This document shows, piece by piece, positions 27,512-34,127 of a DNA stretch of 34,127 bases. The position numbers and the translations under genes were made by a program. The stretch spans positions 1-34,127 of the forward strand of contig JAOPYK010000081.1 of NCBI GenBank assembly GCA_025964695.1. The letters are read 5' to 3'. Source of the DNA: Streptosporangiaceae bacterium (GTDB taxonomy: Bacteria; Actinomycetota; Actinomycetes; Streptosporangiales; Streptosporangiaceae). The notes under the pieces are model-generated. The model was not told where the DNA came from, did no database searches, and saw only the letters and a program-made list of their open reading frames with translations. Every line of letters begins with the position of its first letter. Position 1 is the first letter of the stretch.

Positions 27512-27528
27512 GTGTCCGCGCTGGACAC
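27512..27528. promoter_or_regulatory. Palindrome GTGTCC-N5-GGACAC
   Basis: It lies in the divergent VanZ/ankyrin promoter region, with another GTGTCC at 27534-27539. It is a plausible operator with no assigned regulator. Confidence 0.35.
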
Positions 27529-27625
27529 GTCTGGTGTCCCCATGCGTCGAGCAGGTATGCGAATATCCCGTCCGAACAACGGCACAGGGTGGGAAAACTC
27601 GCATCGAGTACAGGGAGTTACGGAC

Positions 27626-28021
27626 GTGAACGAGGTCGACCCGGAGCTGGTGGAGCTCGCGACGAAAGTATTCCAGCTGGCCCGGTCGGGCGCGGCGGAC
27701 GACCTGGTCGCCTACGTCGACGCCGGCGTGCCCGTGAACCTGACCAATGACAAGGGCGACAGCCTGCTGATGCTCGCGGCCTACCATGGGCACGCCGGGA
27801 CCGTGCGCGCGCTGCTGGCCCGGGGGGCCGACGCGGAGCGCACGAACGACCGAGGGCAGCGGCCTCTCGCCGGAGCGGTGTTCAAGAACGAGCCGGACGT
27901 GGTGCGGGCCCTGCTGGAGGCCGGCGCCGACCCGCGTGCGGGGCGGCCCTCGGCCATCGACACCGCTCGCATGTTCGGCAACGACGAGTTCCTCACCTGG
28001 TTCGAGGCGGCGTCCCCCTGA
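27626..28021 (+). CDS. Ankyrin repeat protein
   Basis: The 131-residue protein consists almost wholly of ankyrin repeats: VYVDAGVPVNLTNDKG-type entry, DSLLMLAAYHGHAGTVRALL with ARGADAERTNDRGQRPLAGA, and EPDVVRALLEAGADPRAG. It has no signal peptide or membrane segment, so it is probably a cytoplasmic binding protein. The start is GTG 27626 with GGGAG eight bases upstream; the longer frame to 27512 is mostly Arg/Ser promoter sequence. It is convergent with the following membrane protein, 13 bases away. The partner is unknown. Confidence 0.86.
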   Translation: MNEVDPELVELATKVFQLARSGAADDLVAYVDAGVPVNLTNDKGDSLLMLAAYHGHAGTVRALLARGADAERTNDRGQRPLAGAVFKNEPDVVRALLEAGADPRAGRPSAIDTARMFGNDEFLTWFEAASP

Positions 28022-28034
28022 GCGGTCACGCGGG

Positions 28035-28817
28035 TCATTTCAAGATGTTCACGGCCCGCGCGACGACCAGCACCATGGCCACGAGGGACACCCCGGACTG
28101 CACGAGCATCATCATCTTGGCCCACCGGCTGAGCGGCATCACGTCGGTGGGGCTGAAGGCGGTCGCGTTGGTGAACGACAGGTAGAGGTAGTCCACGAAG
28201 GCCGGCTCCCATTCGGGCGGCGCGAGCTCGGGGGCCTGCATCTGCACGAAGAGGAAGTCGGGATAGGTCTTGCGCGCGTGCGCGCGGGCGACCGGTCCGC
28301 CCCGGTCGAGCTCCCAGTACCACAGCCCGAACACGATGACATTGGTCCCCCAGATGGCCGCGCCGGTGGACAGCAGGGCCGCGGCGTTGTCACCCGCCGT
28401 GCCGTGGAGCAGCTCGTAGACGAGCCTGAGGGCCGAGATGGTGTTGGCGACGCTGATGGCGGCGATCAGGGTCACGCTGACGGCCCGTAGCAGCCGGGAC
28501 TCCCGGTCGATCCGGGTGGGGTTGGCCGCGATCAGCCCGGCCGCCAGCGCGATCTCCAGGCCGGGCAGCAGCAGGTGCGGCTGCAGGGCGAAGCGGCGGG
28601 GCAGCTCGATCTGGAGGACGATCGCGATCAGCACCGCGACCGTGACCGGCAGCCGCTGTTCACCCCTGGTGGAGCGCAGCCAGGCCGGCAGGTGCACCTC
28701 GTCGATGCGGCCGGCGTCGGTGTGCAGCACCCGTTCGAGATGCAGCACCTGACGGCGCAGTACGCCGGTCAGGTAGGCGGCGGCGGGGGTCGGTTCGTGC
28801 GGCGCTTCGGAGGTCAC
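28035..28817 (-). CDS. DUF1345/channel-like membrane protein
   Basis: The 260-residue protein has four or five hydrophobic segments after a polar N-terminus, plus a final segment YLYLSFTNATAFSPTDVMPL. That segment resembles the re-entrant pore helix of two-TM potassium channels and DUF1345 proteins, but it lacks the GYGD filter, so selectivity for potassium is not supported. The start is GTG 28817, preceded by CAGAAT six bases upstream and no ribosome site, which fits a leaderless mRNA. A 31-residue upstream extension is Arg/Pro-rich and rejected. Confidence 0.75.
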   Translation of the reverse strand: MTSEAPHEPTPAAAYLTGVLRRQVLHLERVLHTDAGRIDEVHLPAWLRSTRGEQRLPVTVAVLIAIVLQIELPRRFALQPHLLLPGLEIALAAGLIAANPTRIDRESRLLRAVSVTLIAAISVANTISALRLVYELLHGTAGDNAAALLSTGAAIWGTNVIVFGLWYWELDRGGPVARAHARKTYPDFLFVQMQAPELAPPEWEPAFVDYLYLSFTNATAFSPTDVMPLSRWAKMMMLVQSGVSLVAMVLVVARAVNILK

Positions 28818-29092
28818 GGAAGCATTCTGCCGCCAGGGCGCCCGGACCCGGCCAGGACGCCCGGGTTCCGGCGCCGCGCGACGGTGCGGCGGCGCCGGAT
28901 CCGGCCTCAACCGGGCTAGGCGCTGGACCCGAGGGTGACTTCGTGCCGGACGCGCCGCCGGACGTCCCGGACTTCGCGGAGCCGCCGCATGCCGCCGGCG
29001 CGGGTACGGCGGTGCGGACGAGGGCGATCAGTAACCGGGTCAGGGCCGCTCAGGCGAGAGGGGCTCTCATCGCGCGGTCTCCTTCTTGGGTC
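28818..29092 (-). other. Gap with a stop-interrupted, coding-like stretch
   Basis: From ATG 29070 the minus strand reads MRAPLA, a TGA at 29052-29050, then an open GC3-rich stretch with a hydrophobic run ending in a Cys (LLIALVRTAVPAPAACGG) and a Gly/Ser/Thr/Pro linker. This resembles a lipoprotein N-terminus but has no usable start and runs into the next gene in another frame. It may be a decayed gene or chance. Confidence 0.25.
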
Positions 29093-29110
29093 TCATCGTG
29101 CGGCCTCCTT
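29065..29110 (-). repeat. Duplicated 3-prime end of the ureohydrolase gene
   Basis: Two 20-base units, at 29091-29110 and 29065-29084, are 18/20 identical and 26 bases apart. Each contains AAGGAG followed by an ATGA. The first is the true gene end and ribosome-site-like sequence; the second creates a nine-residue ORF (MRPKKETAR) overlapping both sides. Confidence 0.6.
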
Positions 29111-30253
29111 CCTGGGAAGGTGGCCGGACCGGACGAGACAGCCGAGGGTGTCGCAGATGACCCGTGTCGCGATCAACGACGTGATCTCCGCGTTGTCATA
29201 GGGGGGTGAGCATTCGACGATCTCGATCCCGGCGAGGGGAGCGGCGTCGGCGATGATCTGGATGAACTTCAGCACCTCGCGGGGCAGGAACCCGCCGGGC
29301 TCTGGCCAGCCGGTGCCGGGCACGAACGCGGCGTCGAGGCAGTCGACGTCGAAGCTCAGCCAGACCGCCTCGGCGTTGCGCCACGCCACCTCGAGCGCCT
29401 TCTCCGCGGCGGCCTCGATCCCCATCTCGACGCAGTCGGTGACCGTCATGATCGTGGTGCCGCGCTCCCTGCCGACCTTCACGCCCGGGCGGGGGGCCTG
29501 CCAGCCGCCGATGCCGATCTGAACGAGGTTCTCCGCGGGCACGTTGGGGATGTCGGTGGCGTGGAACCACGGCGTGGTGTGCATCCGCTCGTCGAGGTCG
29601 GTCTCCTGGGTGTCGACGTGCCGGTCGAAGTGGATGATGCCGAGGTTGCCCGACAGATGCTCGGCCACGCCGCGCACCGTCGGGTAACCGATGGAGTGGT
29701 CGCCGCCGAGCACCACGGGCAGGGCGCCCGACGCGTAGACGTGCGAGACCGCCTTGCTGATCTGATCGAAGGTCTTCTCGATGTTGCCGGGGATGGTGAA
29801 GATGTCTCCGAGGTCCGCGATCGTGATGGTCTCGCGCAGGTCCACGCCGAGCTCGAAGCTGTACGGTCCGTACAGGGCGGAGATCTTGCGGATCCCCTGC
29901 GGGCCGAACCTCGTCCCCGAGCGGTAGGTCGTGCCGCCGTCGAACGGCGCGCCCAGCACCGCGACGTCGTACTCGCCGCAGCGCCGGACGTCCTCGACGT
30001 AGGGCGCCTTCAGGAAGGTGTTGATGCCCGCGAAGTGCGGCAGCTCTCCCCGCGAGAACGTCGGGATGGAGCGGTCGACGATCGAGTCGGCGCCCTGCAG
30101 GCCGAGTTCCAGGCCACGGGCGATCTCCTCCTGGTGCCGGGTGGTCGGCAGGACCCGCTCCGCCGCGACGGCGTAGCGTGCCTCGGGCCCGTAGTCGCCG
30201 TGCAGTTCCTCCGGGTTGAACTCTTCCGGAAGGTGCTTGGGGTGGTAGTGCAT
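29093..30253 (-). CDS. gdmH: Ureohydrolase usually annotated agmatinase; probable guanidine hydrolase
   Basis: The 386-residue protein is an arginase-fold metallohydrolase with all six metal ligands visible: H186 (GGDHS), D210, H212 and D214 (HFDRHVD), D302 and D304 (SFDVDCLD). The usual DAHxD is DRHVD here, and the protein is longer than agmatinase (about 300). The N-terminal extension, GIGGWQAPRPGVKVGRERG and the C-terminal ATRVICD...LPRKE recall cyanobacterial nickel-dependent guanidine hydrolase, which splits guanidine into urea and ammonia. The guanidine-I riboswitch in its leader strongly supports that substrate over agmatine. The start is ATG 30253 with GGAGG four bases upstream. No nickel chaperone genes are in the window. 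Confidence 0.88.
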   Translation of the reverse strand: MHYHPKHLPEEFNPEELHGDYGPEARYAVAAERVLPTTRHQEEIARGLELGLQGADSIVDRSIPTFSRGELPHFAGINTFLKAPYVEDVRRCGEYDVAVLGAPFDGGTTYRSGTRFGPQGIRKISALYGPYSFELGVDLRETITIADLGDIFTIPGNIEKTFDQISKAVSHVYASGALPVVLGGDHSIGYPTVRGVAEHLSGNLGIIHFDRHVDTQETDLDERMHTTPWFHATDIPNVPAENLVQIGIGGWQAPRPGVKVGRERGTTIMTVTDCVEMGIEAAAEKALEVAWRNAEAVWLSFDVDCLDAAFVPGTGWPEPGGFLPREVLKFIQIIADAAPLAGIEIVECSPPYDNAEITSLIATRVICDTLGCLVRSGHLPRKEAAR

Positions 30254-30303
30254 AGAGCCTCCATGACGGTGCCCGGTCCAGGCAGAAGCCAGGCTTTCGC
30301 TGA

Positions 30304-30412
30304 CCTCCCGGGCTTTTATCCCGCCGTGGAACGGATGCCGTCGGCGACACCCGCCTCGCCTCTCGGACCAGACCCGCGACTCGCCGGACAGGCGATGCGG
30401 CGGAACCCTAGG
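30304..30412 (-). promoter_or_regulatory. Guanidine-I (ykkC) riboswitch aptamer
   Basis: On the minus strand the conserved ykkC elements occur in order: CTAGGGTTCCG (30411-30401), CTGGTCCGAGAG (30371-30360), ACGG (30327-30324) and GGGATAAAAGCCCGGGAGG (30322-30304). A variable hairpin (GGCGA/TCGCC) lies between the second and third. P1 can form from CCT at 30412-30410 and AGG at 30306-30304. The aptamer ends 50 bases before the hydrolase start. This class binds free guanidinium and normally turns genes on. Confidence 0.93.
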
Positions 30413-30439
30413 CGCGCCTCACGTTGTGAGTCGCCGACC

Positions 30440-30468
30440 ATTGAAGTAGGGACCGGTACCGCACTCAA
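30440..30468 (-). promoter_or_regulatory. Predicted promoter of the riboswitch-hydrolase transcript
   Basis: Minus-strand TTGAGT (30468-30463), 17 bases, then TTCAAT (30445-30440). A transcript would begin near 30433, some 20 bases before the aptamer, as expected for a riboswitch leader. Confidence 0.5.
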
Positions 30469-30471
30469 TTC

Positions 30472-30500
30472 GGTGATGTAACCATTGTGTGAACATCACC
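30472..30500. promoter_or_regulatory. Inverted repeat GGTGATGT-N13-ACATCACC
   Basis: It is a perfect 8-base inverted repeat immediately upstream of the hydrolase promoter and about 110 bases before the divergent binding-protein gene. The centre, GTAACCATTGTGTGAAC, loosely resembles a GlnR site but with wrong spacing. It is probably an operator for one or both genes. Confidence 0.45.
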
Positions 30501-30594
30501 TCACCGTCACTTCCGCACGACCATCCGGGGCGACACCCGCATAAATGAGACACTGCCCGAACTGGCTGTTTACCCCGAAGTCACATATATCCTG

Positions 30595-30600
30595 CATAAT
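30595..30600 (+). promoter_or_regulatory. -10 element of the solute-binding lipoprotein gene
   Basis: CATAAT ends eight bases before the ATG at 30608 and no ribosome site is present, so the mRNA is probably leaderless. No convincing -35 is seen. Confidence 0.45.
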
Positions 30601-30607
30601 CCCCCGG

Positions 30608-31606
30608 ATGATCAGGACTTTCCGGCTGCTCTGCGTCCTCCTTCTCGGACTGACGCCGGTCGCCTCGTGCCGTCTCCCGGGCGGGGGCGCGCCGGCGTCG
30701 AGCAGGCCCATCACCCTCGGCTTCAGCGCCTGGCCGGGCTGGTTCCCCTGGCAGGTGGCGCAGGAGAAGGGCTTTTTCAAGCGCAACGGCCTCAACGTCG
30801 ACCTGCGGTACTACGACAACTACACCGACAGCCTGACGGCGCTCACCAACGGCGACATCCAGGCCAACAGCCAGACGCTCAACGACACCCTGTCCTCCGT
30901 GACGGACGGTTCCAGGGAGACGATCGTCCTGGTCAACGACAACTCCACCGGCAACGACCAGATCATCGCCCGGCCCGGCATCGCCTCCGTTGCCGGCCTC
31001 AAGGGCAAGAAGGTCGCCGCCGAAGAGGGGACCGTCGACCATTACCTGCTGATGCTGGCCCTGAAGAAGGCTGGACTGTCGGCCAAGGACGTCACCTTCG
31101 AGCCGCTGGCGACCGACGCCGCGGCGACCGCGCTCGTCAGCGGCAAGATCGACGCCGTCGGGGTGTTCGCGCCGTTCACCACCGCGGCGCTCAAACTCCG
31201 CGGCAGCCGGGCGCTGACGACCTCCAAGGACTTCCCGGGTGCGATCCCGGACCATCTGGTGGTCTCCGGGGCCTTCCTCGACCAGCAGCCCGGATCCGTA
31301 CAGGCGCTGGTCAAGACCTGGTTCGACACCATCGCGTGGATCTCCGCCAACAGAGCGGAGGCGGTACGCATCATGGCGAAGCGGGCCGGGGTGAGCGAGG
31401 CCGAGTACCGGACCTACGACGCGGGAACCACGATCTTCTCCCTCGACGACAACCTGCGGGCGTTCACTCCGGGCCGCACCTCGGCCCACCTCTCCTACCA
31501 GGCCACGGCGCTGTCGGGCTTCCTGCTCGACAACCGGCTGACCCAGATCAAGCCGACCCTCGACAGGCTGATCGACCCGCGCTTCGTCAAGGCGCTCAGA
31601 CAGTGA
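30608..31606 (+). CDS. ABC-type solute-binding lipoprotein, NMT1/THI5/TauA-like
   Basis: The 332-residue protein has a lipoprotein signal with the lipobox VASC (Cys21) and the periplasmic-binding fold of nitrate/sulfonate/taurine/NMT1-type proteins: ITLGFSAWPGWFPWQVAQEKGFF, ALTNGDIQANSQTLND, LKGKKVAAEEGTVDHYLL and ALVSGKIDAVGVFAPFT. Guanidine-linked ABC systems under ykkC control use binding proteins of this class, so guanidinium is a reasonable ligand given the divergent hydrolase. No permease or ATPase follows in the window. ATG 30608 is chosen because the signal peptide starts there and a -10 precedes it. Confidence 0.88.
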   Translation: MIRTFRLLCVLLLGLTPVASCRLPGGGAPASSRPITLGFSAWPGWFPWQVAQEKGFFKRNGLNVDLRYYDNYTDSLTALTNGDIQANSQTLNDTLSSVTDGSRETIVLVNDNSTGNDQIIARPGIASVAGLKGKKVAAEEGTVDHYLLMLALKKAGLSAKDVTFEPLATDAAATALVSGKIDAVGVFAPFTTAALKLRGSRALTTSKDFPGAIPDHLVVSGAFLDQQPGSVQALVKTWFDTIAWISANRAEAVRIMAKRAGVSEAEYRTYDAGTTIFSLDDNLRAFTPGRTSAHLSYQATALSGFLLDNRLTQIKPTLDRLIDPRFVKALRQ

Positions 31607-31614
31607 GCCGATGG

Positions 31615-31635
31615 GGCGCCTCACCCGCGGGCGCC
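31615..31635 (+). terminator. Weak hairpin after the binding-protein gene
   Basis: GGCGCC at 31615-31620 can pair with GGCGCC at 31630-31635 just after the stop. No T-run is present. From here to 31746 I see nothing else. Confidence 0.3.
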
Positions 31636-31827
31636 GGAAACTCAGCCGGGGATGACGACGCCACCTTTTGCCCATCTAGGCGGGTTCGGCCACACAGCCA
31701 TCACTTCGCCGAAACACATACGCAATGCGATGGGCCTAACCTCGCCATGGATTACCGGCCTTTTCCCGGTCCATCGGGGTCTTTTCCACGATCGTCGGAC
31801 GCCGCACGGACGACGAAGGATACGCGC

Positions 31828-31929
31828 ATGAGCGCCGAACCTGGGAAGAAACACGTGAGTCCCATGCACAGGCCGACAGGGCCGTCCGATGAGCGCACCA
31901 CCGGGTCACGGGGCGAGGGGTACACGTGA
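31828..31929 (+). CDS. Short leader ORF coupled to the histidine kinase
   Basis: This frame encodes 33 polar residues (MSAEPGKKHVSPMHRP onward, ending GEGYT). Its TGA overlaps the kinase GTG as GTGA, and GAAGGA lies seven bases before its ATG. An in-frame ATG at 31747, five bases after a TAACCT -10-like hexamer, would give 61 residues from a leaderless mRNA. The peptide has no recognisable domain. It may be a translational-coupling device rather than a functional protein. Confidence 0.45.
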   Translation: MSAEPGKKHVSPMHRPTGPSDERTTGSRGEGYT

Positions 31930-34127
31930 GCGCACGGCACCGCGCGTCGGGGCGCGGCCCGGACGCAGAGACCACCGGCGGATTCGACGTGGTGCTCTCG
32001 GCGCCTCCAAGACTCTCGGGTCCCCCGCCCGCGCACTCGCCCGATCCCGGGATCGCCTACCGTCCCGAGGAGCGGCGGCGCCGCTTCGCGCGGCTGCGGA
32101 CGATCCGCGCCCGGCTGGCCCTCATCCTCTCGGTGCCCACGATCCTGCTGGTGGCGCTCGCCTGTCTCGGGGTGGTCAACCAGTTCAGAGTCTCCGCTGA
32201 CGCGGCCGCCGCCACGGGCAACGTCGAGCTCGTGCTGTCCACGCAGGATCTGATCCACTCCTTCCAGCGCGAACGCGACCTCACCAGCGGGGTGCTCGGC
32301 GGCGCCGAGCAGTATCGCGCGCAGATGGAGGCGCAGCGCCGCGCCTCGGACCAGAACCGGGCGACCCTCGGCCGGCTGCTGGCCAGCAAGAACAGCCCGA
32401 GCGCGCTGGCGGTGCGCGGCGCCCTGCGGAACCTGGATCCGCTGGAGTCCGTGCGCCGTTCCATCGACGGCGGGCAGCTGGCCAGGCCGGCCATGCTGGA
32501 CTTCTACACGAACGCGATCGTGGCGCTGAGCACCGCCTCCATCGACGGCAACGCCGGGCAGGACGATGTGGTGCTGCGGCGCGCCCTCGAATCCCTGCAC
32601 GCCCTCGGGGACGCGAAGGAGGCCACCGCGCTCGAGCGCGGCCAGCTCAACGGCGTGTTCGCGCTGGGCCGGTTCAGCCAGGACGACTACCTCAGGTTCG
32701 CTCAGACCCGGGCCGCCAAGATCGACGCGCTCGCGGAGTTCCGCCGGGTGGCGACCCCGCAGCGCATGGCGGCGCTGGACGCCGCGCAGCGGACCCCCGA
32801 GGCGGTCTTCGCCGCCGGCTACGAACAGCGGGCGCTGGGCGGCGCCAGCGGCAGGAAGCTGAACCTCAGCCCGCCGAAGTGGTCGGCGGCCATGACCACG
32901 GTGGGCTACGACCTGCGCGAGATCCAGCGCGGCATCAGCGACGACGTCCGGGCCCGCGCCCAGCAGATCAAGAACGACGCCGACTGGCTGCTCGGCTTCT
33001 ACGCCATAGGAGCCGCCGTCACCCTCGCGCTCGCCCTGCTCCTGTGGCTCTACACCTTCGGATCGATCATGCGGCCGCTGAAGATGCTGACCCGGGAGGC
33101 GCGTGAGGCGGCCGAACGCCGGCTGCCGGGCGCCGTCGCCCGCATCCGGGCCGCGGAGGAGCCGGGCGAGGTGGTGCTCGATTCGTCTCGTTCCACGCTG
33201 GCCCGCCGCAACGACGAGTTCGCCGAGGTGGCGGGGGCGCTGGACCATCTCCAGGAGACGGCGGTGCGGCTGGCGGTCGAGCAGGCGGTCATCCGGCACA
33301 ACACCGCCGAGTCCCTCGCCAACCTCGGCCGCCGCAACCAGAACCTGGTGCGCAGGCAGCTCGGCTTCATCAGCGCGCTGGAGCGCGAGGAGGCCGACCC
33401 GAGCGCGCTGGCCAACCTGTTCGAGCTCGACCACCTGGCGACCCGCATGCGCCGCAACGCCGAGAGCCTGCTGGTCCTGGTCGGCGAGCACAGTCCCCGG
33501 CGTTGGTCCGGTGCGGTCGAGGTGGGTGACGTGCTCCGGTCGGCCTTCGCCGAGGTCGAGGACTACCGGCGGGTGATCCTGCGCAGGGCCGACAACGCCC
33601 ATGTCCAGGGCGGGGCGGCGGCGGAGGTCTCGCACCTGCTCGCGGAGCTGGTCGAGAACGCGCTGACCTTCTCTCCGCCCGACCAGGAGGTGGAGATCCA
33701 GGCGCGCGGTACCGGCTCGCAGTACCACATCGCCATCGTCGACCAGGGGGTCGGCATGAGCCGGGAGGCGATGGCCACCGCCAACGCCCGGCTGCGCGGC
33801 GAGCAGAGCTTCCTGGTCACCCCGACCAGGGCCCTGGGCCACTACGTCGTCGGCCGGTTGGCCCAGCGGCTCGGTATCGAGGTCTGGCTGCACGATTCGC
33901 CGCTCAACGGCGTCACGGCGCGCATCGTGCTGCCCGGGACCCTGCTGGTGACCTCGGAACGGCCCGCCGGACCGCCCTCGCGTACGGCGGTCCCGGCCCG
34001 CCTGGGCGCGGGTGTGCCCCGGCAGGGGCCGGCGGATACCGGCCCGATCCGCACCACGGCTCCCCTGGCGAGGGCCGTGGCGGTCGCCGCCCAGCCGGCC
34101 GCGGGTCCGGGCGGCGGCCCGGCGACG
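31926..34127 (+). CDS. NIT-domain sensor histidine kinase, conservon type (3-prime incomplete)
   Basis: At least 734 residues, open to the window end. After a Pro-rich cytoplasmic start, membrane helix 1 (about 62-84) leads into an extracellular helical domain (about 88-350; STQDLIHSFQRERDLTSGVL) of the nitrate/nitrite-sensing NIT type. Helix 2 (355-380) and a HAMP-like region follow. The kinase core has NLGRRNQNLVRRQLG, a His in ELDHLATRMRRNAESL, the N box ELVENALTFSPP and G box DQGVGMS. The Pro/Ala tail is typical of CvnA kinases, which precede roadblock, DUF742 and GTPase genes. The start is GTG 31926 with GAGGGG five bases upstream. Confidence 0.9.
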   Translation, partial: MSARHRASGRGPDAETTGGFDVVLSAPPRLSGPPPAHSPDPGIAYRPEERRRRFARLRTIRARLALILSVPTILLVALACLGVVNQFRVSADAAAATGNVELVLSTQDLIHSFQRERDLTSGVLGGAEQYRAQMEAQRRASDQNRATLGRLLASKNSPSALAVRGALRNLDPLESVRRSIDGGQLARPAMLDFYTNAIVALSTASIDGNAGQDDVVLRRALESLHALGDAKEATALERGQLNGVFALGRFSQDDYLRFAQTRAAKIDALAEFRRVATPQRMAALDAAQRTPEAVFAAGYEQRALGGASGRKLNLSPPKWSAAMTTVGYDLREIQRGISDDVRARAQQIKNDADWLLGFYAIGAAVTLALALLLWLYTFGSIMRPLKMLTREAREAAERRLPGAVARIRAAEEPGEVVLDSSRSTLARRNDEFAEVAGALDHLQETAVRLAVEQAVIRHNTAESLANLGRRNQNLVRRQLGFISALEREEADPSALANLFELDHLATRMRRNAESLLVLVGEHSPRRWSGAVEVGDVLRSAFAEVEDYRRVILRRADNAHVQGGAAAEVSHLLAELVENALTFSPPDQEVEIQARGTGSQYHIAIVDQGVGMSREAMATANARLRGEQSFLVTPTRALGHYVVGRLAQRLGIEVWLHDSPLNGVTARIVLPGTLLVTSERPAGPPSRTAVPARLGAGVPRQGPADTGPIRTTAPLARAVAVAAQPAAGPGGGPAT

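Noticed and set aside
28035-28817. Potassium channel
   Set aside because: A pore-helix-like segment is present but the GYGD-type selectivity filter is missing.
30280-30300. AAGCC-T-GGCTT hairpin read as an intrinsic terminator of the riboswitch
   Set aside because: The stem is only five pairs and no T-run follows; at most it is part of a switching platform.
30478-30494. GlnR box in the guanidine intergenic region
   Set aside because: GTAAC is followed by GTGAA or TGAAC rather than GAAAC at the right spacing, so a GlnR site is not claimed, only the inverted repeat.
31752-33893. A 713-codon minus-strand frame opposite the histidine kinase
   Set aside because: The plus strand carries an intact kinase with all motifs; the minus frame has no family features.

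Overview
The window is a gene-dense, very GC-rich stretch of an actinomycete chromosome. Conserved markers are RbpA, WhiA, a mycothiol-dependent isomerase-family enzyme, and the order uvrA-Rieske-uvrC-rapZ-yvcK-whiA-gap-pgk-tpiA-secG. The high GC, frequent GTG starts and overall order suggest a relative of Streptosporangium/Nonomuraea, but the genus is inference from memory of gene order.

Region 1 (1-2 kb) holds the end of zwf, then opcA and pgl, the oxidative pentose-phosphate genes. Region 2 (2-7 kb) is accessory metabolism. A minus-strand CMD-family/GNAT pair and an FAD oxidoreductase lie opposite an ACT-GNAT fusion and a methyltransferase on the plus strand. Region 3 (7.1-20.2 kb, all minus strand) is the conserved core: rbpA, secG, tpiA, pgk, gap, whiA, yvcK, rapZ, uvrC, a Rieske lipoprotein and uvrA. 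A double TGGTCTAGACCA-type (DasR-like) operator lies over the predicted gap promoter, and a very strong hairpin separates gap from pgk. The uvrA promoter region carries a LexA-like box and a PafBC-like element.

Region 4 (20.4-29 kb) is mixed: a decayed beta-sandwich fragment, a small Cys/His protein, an orphan nucleotidyl-cyclase-like protein, a mycothiol-dependent isomerase-family/MBL-hydrolase pair and a MocR regulator. It also has a 49-residue membrane protein, a membrane-anchored bL12-like protein, a winged-helix protein, a VanZ-like protein, an ankyrin protein and a DUF1345/channel-like membrane protein.

Region 5 (29-34 kb) is the most interesting. A ureohydrolase of the type usually annotated as agmatinase is preceded on its own strand by a recognisable guanidine-I (ykkC) riboswitch aptamer and a predicted promoter. 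The enzyme is therefore most likely a nickel-type guanidine hydrolase (GdmH). Divergent from it is a lone lipoprotein of the nitrate/taurine/NMT1 solute-binding family. Next come a short leader ORF and a NIT-domain histidine kinase, which runs off the window and resembles the first gene of an actinobacterial conservon. Together these suggest a guanidine- or nitrogen-related uptake, sensing and hydrolysis locus. No tRNA, rRNA, CRISPR array or insertion sequence was seen.
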